Part shown: in pieces, positions 38,420-57,116 of the stretch
Numbering within the stretch: the first letter of the stretch is position 1
Layout: each line of letters begins with the position of its first letter
NCBI RefSeq assembly: GCF_910596095.1
Contig: NC_056533.1
Coordinates: 36,430,662 to 36,494,661, forward strand
DNA length: 64,000 nt
From: Thunnus maccoyii
Lineage: Eukaryota > Chordata > Actinopteri > Scombriformes > Scombridae
Reading direction: 5' to 3'
Translations under genes and position numbers: made by a program
Notes under the pieces: generated by a model
What the model was told of the DNA's origin: nothing
What the model saw: only the letters and a program-made list of their open reading frames with translations
Databases searched by the model: none

Positions 38420-41400
38420 ACGCTGTTGAACTGTCTGGTGCAAGAACATTATGATATAAACAACTAGAGATACACACAGCCTCAAAAACTGTAGAGACTA
38501 CAATCCTCTCTACCAGTAAGATAAATGATGGCTGATAGATTTGATTGATGTTCAAAACAGACATCAGTCACACAAGGTTTCAAAGAAGAATTAATTGTTA
38601 TTCTTTCCATATACAATACTCAGTATACAGAGGATTAAAATTGCATTCCTTCAGTACAACAGTGAACACTATACAATAAGTAAAAAGACAATAAAGTGCA
38701 CATAATATTAATTAAAGTGCAAGGGATGAAAAGTGCTTTGTTTCATTAAAAACAATGAAATGTTGTAGTGGACAAGAAAGTGTACACAAAAATAGTAATA
38801 ATAGCTGCAACAGTGAAAAGAGACAACATAAAAATGGCAACAGGAACAGTAGTAATAGTGATTACTCAACACTGAACACTAAAACCTGGAGGATCAGGAA
38901 CTGCGCTGCTGCATCTGTGGTTTGTTATTTTAAGGCTGTTGCTCTGTCATTAGCTTAGCAGCAGTTTGAGGTTTAAGATTGATTTAAACCTATGTTATCT
39001 GGAACAAAATCATGTGTTATATCCTGTCTTATCCCTGCTAAACACCACTAGAGGTCACCGTATCTGAGGTTTAATTTACAGTAAACTGGTTTAGATTTCT
39101 ACAGCTCAGATAGTTGTATTCATTTCTAAAAGTTCAAATCTTTCACCATGTATGATCTATGTATGAAGAGTTGAACTTAAGTGCTAAATTATGCTTTTTT
39201 CTTTAAAATTGTGTTAAATATAAATTCTTATGGTAACAATCATGCATAAACACACTACAGAAAGTAGTTTTGTCACATGATCTTCCATCTTTGTTTCTAT
39301 CAGAGGAATACAGGGTTCATGTTTACTGAACAGAAAACACAAACCTGCAACATTATTCATAGACGACATTTTGACACACTTACAGAGAGACCGTTAACGT
39401 CATTAGTAACACCTGATCTTTTCCTACAATGACAGGTCAACATGTCTGGACCACAAAAGGACCATATCTGTTTATACGCATATCAAACTTTATTGTTCTT
39501 GCTCTTGATTCTTATAAGAATCATTCAATTCAATACGCTCTGGTGGCTCACGTTGGTGGACCTTTTGTTGCTCATCTCTCTCCTTATTTCCTGTCTTCTG
39601 TCTCTACTATTGCTGTCTAATAAATTACCTTAAAATTGACTCAATGACAAAAAAATAAATAAAATAAAAGTGTCAAATCAAAATGTGTCAAACCGAAGGC
39701 TGCAGACTCCATGGATCAAACTGTGAAGGCTAAATCTATTTATGCTTTCAGATCTTCTGTGCAAAGGCCAAATAAATCTGTTTGAAGTGTTTTGAAATGT
39801 GAAACATTGAAAAACCTGCAGACAGACTTTGAAAGGAAAATTAGTTTGAAAATGAATTAGTTTGAGGTTAAAGGTGTATTCTTGGCTTTGGAGTTTTTAT
39901 ATGTTTTCAGCTGGTAAGATATTTAAAAAATATATACATTTGAATAATGAATTGAATGAATCTTCTATAAATATTCATTTATTTAATTTATTTCGTAAGA
40001 GAAACTTCAGGAAGCCGTTTTAGGGTTTTTTTTTGTATTTCTATAAAATTATTGTATCTTATGCAAAGTGATGGATGTAGGATGGTTGAAGTGAGGTTTT
40101 TTTAAATTTATTTATTGTTTTGTACTGTACTTTTTGTTGTATGTACAGTATGTATTTTCCTCTATAATGTCCAGCAATGTTGTTATTTATATCCTTTCTT
40201 TTCAGAGCATAAAGTCAATGTAGCTTTTTTCTTATCCCACGTTATCCTAAAAATGTTAAATTTAACATTTAATCGGAGTATTTAACTATTTAACCTGCTT
40301 TTAAAGACAGGACTTTTCCAGCAGATCTGTAATTTCAATGGAATTATAAAAAAAAATTAAAATATCAATTTAAAAAACATCAGTCACAACAGTTCATACT
40401 TCAGCTCTTATCCATTTATGCATCAAAGTATTGTAGATACTATATGAATGTAAACTGTTGTGCAGCAGGTGGCAGCTGGGTGTGGTGCTACAGTACATGT
40501 GTGTTGTTCTTTGCACACTGTGGAAACGTCAGAAACAATACAGATCAAGATGGACGCTCACATTGTTCATCAAGGGTGAAACCAAAGACTGTATATAAAA
40601 GTATATACAGTACAATACTCTTTATATACAGTCTGTGGGTGAGACAGAAGCTAAATTAAGCTTTTTGTTAAACAGTTGTATAATCTGTTCTGTTACACAG
40701 TGACGTTTATCCTTCCTTAAAGCCCCTGGAAAGGCAAATCCATGATTGGCTATTAATCATGTAATTTGGGATCTAATGTGCATATAGTAAACACCCAAAA
40801 AGTATGAGAACACAGCCTCTGACTTAGTCTATGTAATTCTTTAGAAAGTTTCTCTCCCTTCCCTTGTTACCGGGTTGCAATTAGGCGGGGCTAAACTAGG
40901 GAATTTATTACATAATAAATACCTGCCCAATCATATTTAGGAGAAAGATGATTGACGTGTAAAGTGTGGTAAACTGTGCAAATTAAATTTAAAATAAGTT
41001 GAACTAAAACAGAAACATTCTGGAGGCTGATGGTTTTATGTAATTTGAAGATTTAAAAATGTAAATGTAATGTAGTGTGTGGTATTGACTGGAGGGCTTG
41101 TTATTATCTGAATTATTATGGCATTTTTATTAAGCTGATAAAAAAAGCATATTTGTGTGATGATCAAAAGTGTAACTAAACCTTTTTATGATTGTTAAAT
41201 CCTTATTTCATGTTATGTTTATTGTTCTGCAATTTATTATAAGACATCAAAACAGATTGCTAGCAATTAACCCGAGAAAAATCACAAGTTTATCTTAAAA
41301 TGCCATCTCTATCTATGTGTATTGATATATCATAAAAGATAGAAAAAAACCCACAAAGACAATGAATTAAACCACCATCAACCTGAACAAGGATCAATTT

Positions 41401-41840
41401 ACCAAGAAAATCTTATTAGGACAAATGAAAGAAACCTTTGGTGTATTTTATATTGCTTCTATAGACCAATATCACAAATTTGCCTCAAGGAGCTTTACAA
41501 TCTGTACACAACGGACAACGCCCTCAATTCTTACAGAGTCCAAAGGTCAAAGACAAGGTCAAGGGCTGGAGGAGGAAGTTATTGTCTTCCTCATTGTCTC
41601 TTGTTAGTGCAACGCTCAGCACACAAACCTGTTCAAAGATTATATTGAATTTAAGTCCAATCATGTTAACTGGTGGCCTATAATGAAACTATGTTGTAAT
41701 GAGGTCATTTTATTGAATGTTTATTACATCATGTCATGAGACTCATAAATGCCACAAACACAAAGTCTATTTACCACCAGTAATGCCCTCTCATTTATTG
41801 TGGCCCTCATAAACTTAATACACTGATGATAGTAAATCTT
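38420..41840. other. Intergenic, no gene seen
   Basis: AT-rich DNA. 41455-41590 ('ccaatatcacaaatttgcct', 'ctttacaatctgtacac') resembles a common teleost retroposon tail, also seen at 58338-58415. No frame is supported as coding. Confidence 0.5.
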
Positions 41841-41851
41841 GATAAAGGAGA

Positions 41852-42440
41852 CGTTGTCTTAAAACAACAGTCAGGTGTCCACGTGAACAGTGAAAGAGGT
41901 TTTCCTCACTGTAATCATTCCTTCTGTTCATACTGGATATTAAAAGATCCTTCAAATGTGCTTTCAATGTAAGTGATGGAGGCCAAAATCCACAATGTGT
42001 CCACACAGTCATTTAAAAGTTGATGTGAAACTGATATTCAGCTTCAGCAGTCTGAGTTAGTCATATCTAGTGGATATCTGACACATTTACAGTCTTTTTA
42101 GCATCAAATTTTCTCTTTGTGTTTCCTCGGACAGTGTTTCCCTGTTGAGCTGCAGGTGGAAGTATAGTAACAAAAAGAGGGACTTTGCCACTAAAAAGAC
42201 TGTAACGTTGAAAGATATCTACTTGATTTAACTCATTCGGATGACTGAAGCTTCATATTAGCTTCAGATAAACCTTTAAATACATTTTTTCCTCCATCAC
42301 TTCCATTGTAATTTCATTATGAAGGGATCTTCTAATGGTCAGTATGAACAGGAGGAATGATTACAGCAAGAAAAACATGTTTCAATGTTCATTTGGGCTC
42401 CTGACTGTTGTTTTAAGACAGACTTGAAAAATTGTGATTG
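41852..42440. mobile_element. F1 foldback, complete reference copy
   Basis: About 590 bp. The left arm begins 'gtcttaaaacaacagtcagg'; the right arm (42360-42440) is its reverse complement, ending 'ttttaagacagacttgaaaa'. Long (about 150-200 bp) subterminal repeats surround a unique centre with 'gtatagtaacaaaaagaggg'. No transposase; non-autonomous. Confidence 0.85.
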
Positions 42441-42614
42441 TGATGTAATTTAATTGAACATTGGGCATGTATTCACTTGAACAAATAATAATTCAACTTA
42501 TTATATTAATGTCAAAGGTTGTGGAACAATTAGCAATGGCAAGTGGTGCTGGAGAAAAACAACTAGGAACAACCCATTTATGAACCAAAATAGATGAAGA
42601 TCGAAGAATGGACA

Positions 42615-43669
42615 GTGGAGGACGAAGTATTCAGATCCTTTATTTAAGTAAAAGTACCAATACATCAATGTAAAATACTCCATTATAAGTAAAAGTCCTG
42701 CCTGAAAAATCCTACTACAGTAAAAGTACATAAGTATTATGAGCTGGATGTAGTTAAAGTATTGCAGTAAAAGTAGTGGTTTGGTCCCTCTGACTGATAT
42801 ATTATTATAGATTATAGATTATTAATAGTGAAGCATCAGTGTTAGAGCAGCATATTACTGTTGTAGCTGCTGGAGGTGGAGCTAGTTTACACTACTTTAT
42901 ATACAGTTAGTTAAGGAAAAATCACTATTTGGTGGAGCTGTTAACAACTCATAGACATGTGAAATGTGACCCCGACTACACACTGCTTTTTGTAAGACGT
43001 CAAAAGCCAAAAAGGTTGGAAACCACTGGTTTCATCTTTAACAATGTGTTGTATTTTAAAAGCTTGTTATATTATCCATTGTGTCAAATCTTCATCTGAA
43101 AAGTAACTGAAGCTGTCAAATAAATGTAGTGGAGTAGAAAGTACTAAAATGTAGTGGAGTGGAAGTATAAAGTAGCATCACATGAAAATACTCAGGTAAA
43201 GTACAAATACCTCAAAAATGTACTTTACTTTAATCCTACTGACTGGGGTACCTGCAGAACTCAGAGGTCTACTTTTGTCATATCTCACAGGTGCTTTATT
43301 TTGTCATGACTTTGTCAATCAATTTGTTCCTAATGACTTCATGTCATTGTTTTCTGATTCTGTTTTAATTAGTGCTTTTTAAAAATACCAATATAATTTT
43401 TACACAATAATAAAAAATATATACTATTTACACAATATTCATATTAACTATAACTTTCCTCGAATAATAATGATCTATTTTTTTCAGATGACATTAATTA
43501 CATAACTAATCATGTTTTGAGAGGAAATAAATGAACATTTTGCTATGCTGGTTGTTTATGACACTGGTCTATTCTTGGGGTCTCCAGGGGCCCCAGTCAG
43601 TCGTCCTTGTATGTTAAATATGTTGGTAGGATGAGGGTTGAGTAAATGTGCTTGGTTACTTTCCACCAC
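42615..43669. mobile_element. TIR element family F6, near complete
   Basis: Begins 'gtggaggacgaagtattcag' and ends 'tggttactttccaccac', inverted ends typical of a very common teleost non-autonomous element. The interior has 'gtaaaagtaccaata', 'gagctagtttacactacttt' and 'gtactaaaatgtagtgga'. About 43235-43635 appears to be extra DNA before the right end. A fragment is at 20525-20832. Confidence 0.75.
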
Positions 43670-43739
43670 TGAGAGAGGGAGGCATCAAAACAACTGTGGA
43701 GTAAAATAAATAATTAATACAATAATATAGTTTTAGTTA

Positions 43740-45200
43740 AAAGTTAAAACTTGCTGGTTCTAGTTTGACTCTCCCCGAAACCGACAGAACCGACTGTTGG
43801 ATTCTTTAGGAAGCGTAAAGAGGTTTGTTTATGCAGCACTACTTTTGTGTACATCCGACAATTACAACCACAGACCAAGATAACCATTTTCGACAATTTG
43901 TGATAAAGAAAAAGAGGCCATGAAAAGTCGACTACAACGCCCAGTTTTCAATTTCCAGTCTGTATTTACAAGTACTGCTGCTCGTTTGATGTCCCGACGG
44001 ACGGGAACGGCTGCGTATCTGTTGGATCTACTTTCTCTTGGATGGCAGTGCTGCGCCTTTCTCCCCCTCTCTCCCGTGCTAGGCCGCCATCTTGAATTTT
44101 AATGTTAATTTCCAAAAAAAAAAAAAAAAAAAAAAAAAAATGTGTTTCCTGTGATATTTTCGTTTAAGGGTGTCGTGCCAAAATTTGGATTAGTTTTAAG
44201 GAGTGGTGTGTTATTTCGTGGCTGTTTGAGTCAACCACCCAGTGAGTATTTTGTGTGTTTGTTGTGTTTCTGTTGTCGACTGGAGACATTTAACGAAACC
44301 AACGCGTGAAAATGCTTCCAGCTATTTAACTGCTAACGTTAGCTATCATGCTAAATAACAGAGCCGCACCGATACACCGATTATCCGCTGGCTCCGGTAG
44401 CTGCCGCAGATCGTTTTCGACAAGGATACAGACACGGAGTCCAACTTTTAATTTGCTTATAAACGACAGATTTACCCCGTTAAACCGGCTAATAATGGCT
44501 TCCACATCAAACAACCAGAGCTAGCTTTAGTGTTAGCTGCGGTGCCCCAGCGGTTTGCAGGTAACGTTAGCTTTACTTATCCACTTACTGGGACATGTGT
44601 GTGGCCAACTAGCGACTGTCGACGTCGAATATTTGATTCACATATAATTCAACATTAGATATCTCTAATGGGAGGAAAGGTAACTGATTTGTGTGTGTGT
44701 TTTAACCGACTGGTGTTCCCAATTGACGGTACTAGCTGACGTTAGCAGCCTGCTGAAGTTAAGTTTGATGCTTGCTGGCACAAACAGAGAAGTAACGTTA
44801 CGTTAATGTTATGTTAAATTCACTAATGTTGACTTGTACTATTATCACCAGGAGATAACTGTTAACTAACATCGTCTGTTAGCGTTAAGGCGTTTGTTGC
44901 ATGCTGAACGTTAGTGGAAAAACGTCGAGGCGGCTTGAGATGTGGAGTTTATGTATTTTGGTGTAATATTATAGTTAAATATCACTATCCACATGTGTCA
45001 CTATGCTGCTGATATTGTGTTTCGGTGTTCGTCTTTATGTTCGGGGTAACCACTGGTGTTTATGTGATTGTGTAACTTAGCCAACATTAACTTGCTCGTC
45101 GCAGACTACCGGCGTTTGCTGCAAGCTAACCGCCGCGGCCGAGCATCTCTGTGTCGGTGGAGGAGGACGGGTGGAGAGACTAGTAGCAAACAATAGCAAA
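43740..45200 (+). promoter_or_regulatory. kmt5b upstream CpG-rich region
   Basis: CpG frequency rises sharply here, with blocks such as ccgccgcggccgagc at 45131. The untranslated first exon of kmt5b is expected in this span, but neither start nor donor can be fixed from sequence alone. A run of 27 A lies at 44114-44140. The 92-codon frame at 45171 begins at GTG and is not supported. Confidence 0.5.
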
Positions 45201-45639
45201 GCTAAATTCATAACTATGAAACAATCTCGGCCTCAGCTGTCGGTGTGGCCTTCCGGGTTCCCTCTGCCTCTCCTTATCCCTGTACTGTGTTGTGTTTTAG
45301 TGTGGCTAACGTTAGCTTCTGAGCTGATAATGCGAAGCGTTTTATGCATCGATTACAAATCCGATGATGCTCCTATGCGACGCATTTGGGAACTAATATA
45401 CTTGTGTTATACACATCTAAACATTGTGTGTTGTGTTATGCAGTTATGAATACGAACGTGATGCGGTTATATGGAGCATAAATTCACAAAGCAGTATTTT
45501 ATATGTATGGATGATAGCGCACTTGACAGTAAGCCAGTGTATTATTTGGGGTTACCACTAAACGGCGCTACAGGAACATTTTAAACTTGCTTCCCAAACA
45601 CTGCTGTGATGTGTATCTTCAGCCTACTACAGTGTAAAC

Positions 45640-46760
45640 CATTGGTTCCCAACCTCTTTGACTTGTGACTTCTTAAAATAAAGCTAAGTCTACCTGGGAT
45701 CCCTCGTTACACGTTGTCTACCAGTTAAACAAAGGAGGATTTATAACTTTTAGAGGCTTGAGGAGATAAAATACAGTGATTCACCATAAGTAAAGCAAAA
45801 ATTAGTGGAAAGCTTGAAGAAAAAGATCATTTTGTTTGTCAGAAATATGTTTATTTCTGTTGTCCTATCCTGCCAAATCATCTCGCGACCCCTTAGAGTA
45901 AACTGTCATGTGACACTTTAGCTTTGGTGGCATTATTTTCAGAACCACTTATACTCATTCTGACTTTTTGTTTGTTAAATTTAAAGATTTACCTTTTTAA
46001 ATGAGACCAGGGTTATGACTGTACTTAAAAGGGTTGAAGAACAGTAACCCTTATTTTTGGTTCTTTATTTTCGGGCTTGTGCTCAAAAATAGGGTGCCTG
46101 GTAAGAGGTTAATCCAGTGAACCCTTTGGGGGGTCCAGACCCCCAGGTTGGGAACCACTGCCTTAAGGAACCTCTATTCTATCATTGAGTAAATTGACGA
46201 CCCCTGACGAAGTGACGTATTTTATGGATATTTCATATTATATTCAGTGCAGTGTTAAAGTGTACAAATAGTGATGCAATAACTACAGGAAGTTTGTGTA
46301 AAACTAGCAATTTGGATGAATTTTGAGCAGATTATTGCCTGTGAATATTTCAGTGCATCAGAGATGAGTTTTCCTTATATTTTCAGGAACTTTTTATACA
46401 ATTCTCTGTCTGTATTATTTGTAGTCTTTCTGACAAATTCAGTGTTTTCTTCTCCCTGACGCCTGGCCATTGTTATATGAGCTCTGTGGTTGTTTTAATT
46501 TGCATACTTTTTTACTGCAGGATGAGGCTATTTAGCAGAGTGAAGAGTCTGTAAATATAGCTTGTGTTAATGTCTTCACTTTGTCTTTATCCTGGTGAGA
46601 TTTTGCTGAGATATACTGTGTGTGTGTGTATATATATATATGTGTGTGTGTGTGTGTATAATATATATATATTTTTATTTTTTTTTCAAGTTTTCCCCCC
46701 CGTGAAGCTTTGGCGACCCCTAGTGGGGGTTGGGACACCCAAGTTGGGAACCAGTGGTGT
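45640..46760. repeat. Scattered 'gggaaccactg' repeat pieces and (TG/TA)n
   Basis: Three pieces carry the same wording at about 45640-45930, 46095-46165 and 46705-46760 (e.g. 'ggttgggaaccactg', 'gttgggaaccagtgg'). A compound TG/TA microsatellite occupies 46617-46672. All lie in the presumed first intron of kmt5b. Confidence 0.7.
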
Positions 46761-47419
46761 AAACAACAGAAGTCACCACTTAGTAAACTGACTTGATGCT
46801 GGTCACATTTTGAACGTCACCAGCCGCTAATAATAGGCTGTAATGGTTGTCCTCTTACTGGGCGAGCTGTGACTGATTGGTACCTCACTTTAGGTAGACT
46901 TCAAAACCTTACCCAAGTTGTTTGGCAGAGATGAATCATCTGTATCCAAATGTTGTTTAGATATTCATGCAGATTGGTCAGAGACATATTTGAGTTCACT
47001 TTGTACATGTGTGGTGCAGTCTCATATCTGTGTTTACAGCTGTCCATTTCTGATAACATCCTCCAAGATGCAGTTCAGTTTTAAGTGTACACTAGGTGAA
47101 GAATTAAGAAAGTTCCTTACTTAGTCGTGAGAATAGTTGCATTTTGTGTTCTCTGGTAAATCCTGTTCATTTCATAATTGTCTTATTTTCTTGGTAGTCT
47201 TTCCGCAGTTAACATCTCCACCTGCCTGTTTTGATCCTGTTTTGTTTTGTATTTTTTGTAACCGAATAACATTTTTTTCGGATGTTCATCTAGTCTAATG
47301 GCTACTGTGTTGTTTCTACTCCGCCTCAAGATTTCAAACACTAGACCCCAGTCTTCCCCACTCAAGAGTGTTTCTTCATCTCGGTGACTAAATGCAACTG
47401 GACCAGGGGGCTTGTGGGC

Positions 47420-52355
<4,936 letters not shown>

Positions 52356-52389
52356 GCTGTGGAGCTCATCACTCCCACCTTTCCCTGTA

Positions 52390-52395
52390 AATAAA
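52390..52395 (+). terminator. kmt5b proximal polyadenylation signal
   Basis: AATAAA about 35 nt after the stop. Later AATAAA motifs near 53011 and 53045 would give longer 3' UTRs, which is usual for this gene, so use of the proximal site is uncertain. Confidence 0.5.
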
Positions 52396-52399
52396 GATG

Positions 52400-53640
52400 A
52401 CTCGCTAATCAACTGTTGTGTTGATGTAAAAGAAGTACAGTAATTTAAAAACAAAAAAAATTGCTGAAAAATTAAGAATCTGAAGAATCTGGCCGGATCC
52501 TAGGTGAAAAATGAGAATTTGTTTTAAGTTCAACTATTCCTTTAAGTGAATGCACTTGTTATATTCATAATGGACATGGATATTGTAGAAAGTGTACAGT
52601 ATGGTGTCTATCCCCTCTGTCTCATAGGCAGGTTTTTATTGAACCTTTTGATTTTTATTTTATTTTTTTCTGTCTCATGGTTTGTAATTTTTGTGTGGCA
52701 AACCATACTGAATGTACAGTATGGTGCAGATGGTCCAGAGGCATTATAAGATCAGTCAGTCAGTTCATTTGGTTTTCAGGTGCCATGTTGTCATTATCCC
52801 AGTAGTTTTCCTGAACCACTTGAATTTTCAATAATTCATCTATTATCCGCATTATTTACTGTGTAAGTTTATCATGTGTCTCTTGACAGTCAATGAAAGT
52901 TAAAGCAAATCTGTGCTGTTATGAAATTTATTCCCATGTGAGCGTCATAGAAAGAGTTGCACAATTTGTTTCCAATGAATCAGCTCACTGCAGTTCATTC
53001 AGAGTGCTGTAAATAAACGTGTTCATTAAACTGCAGAATCCCAAGAAATAAAAGCACACAATGTTTTATAGTCAGTTGAGTACAGTCAAAATGGACCAGT
53101 GTTTCCTTTAGGAGCTGCTGTATAATGGTAACATGGCACACATGATATTCCAACCCTTTTAAACAAATAAGGAGGTAAATCAAACTAAATTCATGAGTAA
53201 AGGCTACCTATATACTTTTCAACCTGTAATTTTGAAAAGTAATGTACAGAAAGACTGGCTTATGTCCCCCAGCAGAACTTGACATGACATTTGTTTTCTC
53301 TCCTGTCCAGTCTCAATTCTTATTTACCTAATCTGATTTTTTTTTTTTTTTTTTTTTTGCAAGCAAGTTAACTGATGTCCATCAACACGAGAGTTTGGGG
53401 AGGAAAATCACACATTGTCTGAAATGTACTTACTAGCTTAGAATCATGTATTCTCTTCTCTGTGGTGCTATTTTATTTCCTGACCATCTGTCTGAATTTC
53501 TGTCCTGTGTAACTCTTTAATTGTTATTGATTGTGGCAGCATTAACTTCAACAGGCCCAAATTCTGTAGAAATACACATTATACATCACTTGTTATCTGT
53601 AGCCTACATATGTTTCCTTTTTCTTATCAGTTTGTATTTT
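52400..53640 (+). other. Probable kmt5b 3' UTR and downstream DNA
   Basis: No frame is supported. It includes a T run at 53338-53358. The region may belong to a long 3' UTR; this is inference from position only. Confidence 0.4.
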
Positions 53641-53643
53641 CTT

Positions 53644-54497
53644 AAAGGACTAGTGTGTAAGATTTAGTGGCATCTAGCAGAACGGACTCGGCAGAAATGG
53701 AAAGATAATACTCACAAACACAGACGGGTGGCAAATTAAAGGAAAAACCCAACATAAAGTGTTTTAGTCAAGTGTTGGGCCACCATGAGGGATGAACGCC
53801 ATTCTTCCAAAAGATATTCCCTCATTTGGTGTTTTGATGATGGTGGTTCACATAGGTGTGCAGTTGAGTTGAGATCTGGTGACTATGAAGGCCGTAGCAT
53901 ATGATTTATGTCATTTTCATACTCATCCAACCATTCAGTGACCCCTCGTGTCCTGTGAATTGGGGCATTGTCATCCTGGAAGAGACCACTCCCATCAGGA
54001 TAGAAATGTTTCATTAATAGGATAAAGGTGATCGCTCAGAACAACTTTGTATTAATTTGCAGTGACCCTTCCCTCTGAGGGGACAAATGGACCCAAACCA
54101 TGCCAGCAAAATGCCCCCCCACAGCATAACAGAGTCACCAGACCCCCTCACTGTAGGGGTCAAGCATTCAGACCTGGACTGTTGTTTTTTCTTTTGATTT
54201 GTCACCCGTCTGTATGGTTTAATTAGTGTATAATCACCTGAAAATAAGAATTGTGTACCTTAGAATGAGCCCTTCATATCTACATAGGGAACAGATCTTC
54301 TTCTACAGAGGCCGCCATGTTTTTACAGTAGCCCAGAAGGGACAAACCAAACACCGGCTCTAGAGAGGGCCTTTCGTGTTTTTCGCGGCCACCATAGATT
54401 CTCCTACACGCTTGGAAGGGCAGGTTGAGGGGAGGGGTATTCAGGTGGTTGCTAACCTCACTGCTAGATGCCACTAAATCTTACACACTGGTCCTTT
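53644..54497. mobile_element. MITE family M2, copy 3, interrupted by Tc1
   Basis: The left end 'aaaggactagtgtgtaagat' and right end 'cacactggtccttt' flank an M2 body split by the Tc1 relic at 53721-54212. Joining the flanks (about 53720 with 54213) recovers the M2 order seen at 31522-31865. Confidence 0.88.
53721..54212 (-). mobile_element. Tc1/mariner relic nested in M2
   Basis: 492 bp with inverted ends 'cagacgggtggcaaattaaa' and the complement of 'gatttgtcacccgtctg'. The right flank is TA (54213-54214); the left flank is CA, probably a mutated TA. On the minus strand it carries decayed transposase pieces (GDSVMLWGG, then the DDE region near 53950). Shorter than the copy at 7109-7680 by a deletion near its left side. 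Confidence 0.9.
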
Positions 54498-55022
54498 AAA
54501 GCTGGAGCGCGGGACTTTTGTCTCCCCCTTCTGGCAGTGAGAGTAATAACAACACTGTCAACACGTGTTTATGTCACAGGCTCCGCCGTAGCCTACTCCG
54601 TCACTACTGTCGTGGCTGTAAAATGGTGGATAAATTGTTTTGAGCGTCACACAACTGCCGCGAAACGACTCATTTCACCATCAGAATTTGATCCGTTCGG
54701 TCCGATAATATTTGGAACGTCTAGAAAAGTCGCACGATTAAATTATTTTATCCCCGTTCAAGTTAGCAGAGGGCTAACCGGAAGTTAGCGTCTCGGCCGG
54801 CAGAAGTCTCCGGTGCACAGGCTCGGCCGTTAGAGCATGCTTAGTATGCATTCATCCGGCCAGCGCGGGAATGTCAAACCCGACACCAGATTAAAAACTC
54901 TATACGGTGAAACCCAGAGAGATTTATCTGGTGGTGATTGGCTCAATCAGCATTGTTGTGAACTTGTTTGGCTTGAATGTAACAAACGTTCATTTATATG
55001 TAAAAGTCCCGCACTGCAGGTT
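54498..55022. mobile_element. TIR element F7 abutting M2
   Basis: Ends 'aaagctggagcgcgggactt' and the complement of 'aagtcccgcactgcaggttt' form about 20-bp inverted repeats. The interior is CpG-rich relative to flanks. The 106-codon plus frame at 54468 straddles the M2/F7 junction and is not a gene. Confidence 0.75.
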
Positions 55023-57060
55023 TAGGAGGAGCAGATATGCTTACAGGCGTTTTAGTATGCAAAATTGTAAAAACTACTGTATTCAACAGCATTAGGTGCC
55101 TTAACAAAGAGCTTTTTGACACATTTAGACCAAATTTGTGACTCGACTAATCAATGAAGAGTGAAAATGCTAAGACATCTGCTTCCCCCTTTGAAATATG
55201 GAAACACTTCTCAGAGTTCACTGTCAGTCCTTCTGTATATTATTTTTGTTGTGTGGAAGTAAATGAACTGCCCAATCGATTAAGGGATCAACTGAGATGA
55301 ATGTTAACCCACTTTTCTTGTGTTTAATATGTACTGTTCATATCACCAGCAGCTAATCACCGTTCTGAACCTGGCTCAGTCTGTCCTTCCCCTTCGTCGG
55401 ACGTCTCCATCCTACACTGTAAACTGTTCCAGGTGTACCGTCTGTGTGGTCTTTGTCCAATAGACAGCTGTCAAGATTTCCAATTGATTTAAAAAAACAA
55501 CAAAAAAAAACACAAAAAAAAAGCAAAAAAAAAGCAAAACAAATGTGAATAGTTTGCGGACATTTTAGCGTGTTGCGTGGGTAGTGGGAAACATGTAAAG
55601 AGAATTAAAAATGGGCAGTGCATATATTGTCCAATATGTAAATCATGTGAACACATCTTGTACTTATTTAACAGTTTTGAATACTTGAAAACTATATAAA
55701 GTTTCTTTGTGACTCTTGTTTCCTGAGCGTGTTTTGACATCTGCTGGATGTTGATGTCAAAGTGATATTTGTTATGTTTTCATTTATATCTTCATCACAG
55801 TGCAAACATGTCTGTCATTGAAGAAGTGGCTACATCTTACTGATAAAGTTAGGTCATATTCTATATATTTCTTATTTTCAGCAAATCCCATGAAAAGACA
55901 GAAAACCAACAATGTGTTGGCCGTCCATCAATCATTTTAAGACTTCCCTACTCTGTATCTCTCAACCCCAAGCCCATTGGTTCCTACTTAAAGATATCTC
56001 ATAAATAAGCTGGTTGCTGTAGTTTTTTAGCAAACGTTGCTCAAACAGGGAGAAATAGTGCATTTGTTGGGGACTATTTTCAGCAGCGGATGAATCCACA
56101 CTTGCGCCAGTGAGTATTTCTGGCAGCTGTGTGGGATTGAGTCAAAATAAACTACAGTTTATGTTCATGGTGATGAAGGAACACGTCACCCGGTGCAACA
56201 GTGTGACTCATTGATGTGTTTTTAATAGTTTTTGGACAAAAAGGAGGTTTACAGCACAGAGGAATAAAATATATCAGACTTTGGATACACACACAATACT
56301 TGTTAATAGAGCAGTTAATCGTTGGTTTTGGTCTTTTCATTGTATTTGTTTACAATAAGAAAATTATAGACTATCACCGTATGTATCCTCAAAATTCAAG
56401 ACAGCAGAAAAGTATATAAAGGTATATATGAGAATGCTAAAACAGATGTTCAGTAAGTATGATGTTCACCATCTTGTAGCAGAAACACTTTAAAATTGAC
56501 CGTAGTTTAATATGAATCAGCAGATTTATGATTAAATAGTCCATATATGGAGACAGCATTACTATTCATGATTATTATGTTTTATTTTTCCCACATACTT
56601 CAGTTACATCATTGCATTATCATTTTTTTTCACATTTTCCCCCCAACAAAATGTATTTTATTTATATTTATTTCATTATTTTTATTTAAAATCCAGAAGT
56701 GCTGATAATATATTCAATGTTACAGTATTAAGGTATTTCTAAAATAAAATATAATAGAAATATATAATTCTTGAAATGAATGAGAAATATTCAACCGTTT
56801 TTTATAAAGAAAATTAAGAAATGGAAATTTTTCTTAAAAAATGTATGTCACAAGAAAAGATAAAAGGAAGAAATTTGTTTTCAGGGGTTTTTAAAAATAT
56901 ATTTCTATAATGTTTTTCAAGAACTAGTTAATTAATAAGAATGAAACGATAATAAAAAAGCAACATAATTGAAAGTGTGCATCTCAATCAAGAAAAGAGA
57001 ACAAAGTTTGGAAACCAGAAAGTTAGTTTTTGAATTTAAAACACAATAAAACAAGACAAT
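55023..57060. other. Intergenic, no gene seen
   Basis: AT-rich DNA with a repeat copy at 56014-56282 (inverted partner of 34588-34850). No supported exon. Confidence 0.55.
56014..56282 (+). repeat. Dispersed repeat, inverted partner of 34588
   Basis: See the partner entry; shared blocks include 'gcatttgttggggactattt' and 'gtttttggacaa'. Confidence 0.8.
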
Positions 57061-57116
57061 CATACAACCACATGTAATCATATTGTAGCAATCTAACTTT
57101 TGACCCTGTTGTTGTC

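Noticed and set aside
45171-45449. 92-codon frame with a hydrophobic stretch near the kmt5b promoter
   Set aside because: It starts at GTG. The hydrophobic run comes from CT-rich UTR/intron sequence and no family is recognised.
54468-54788. 106-codon frame
   Set aside because: It spans the junction of two transposable elements and has no similarity to a known protein.
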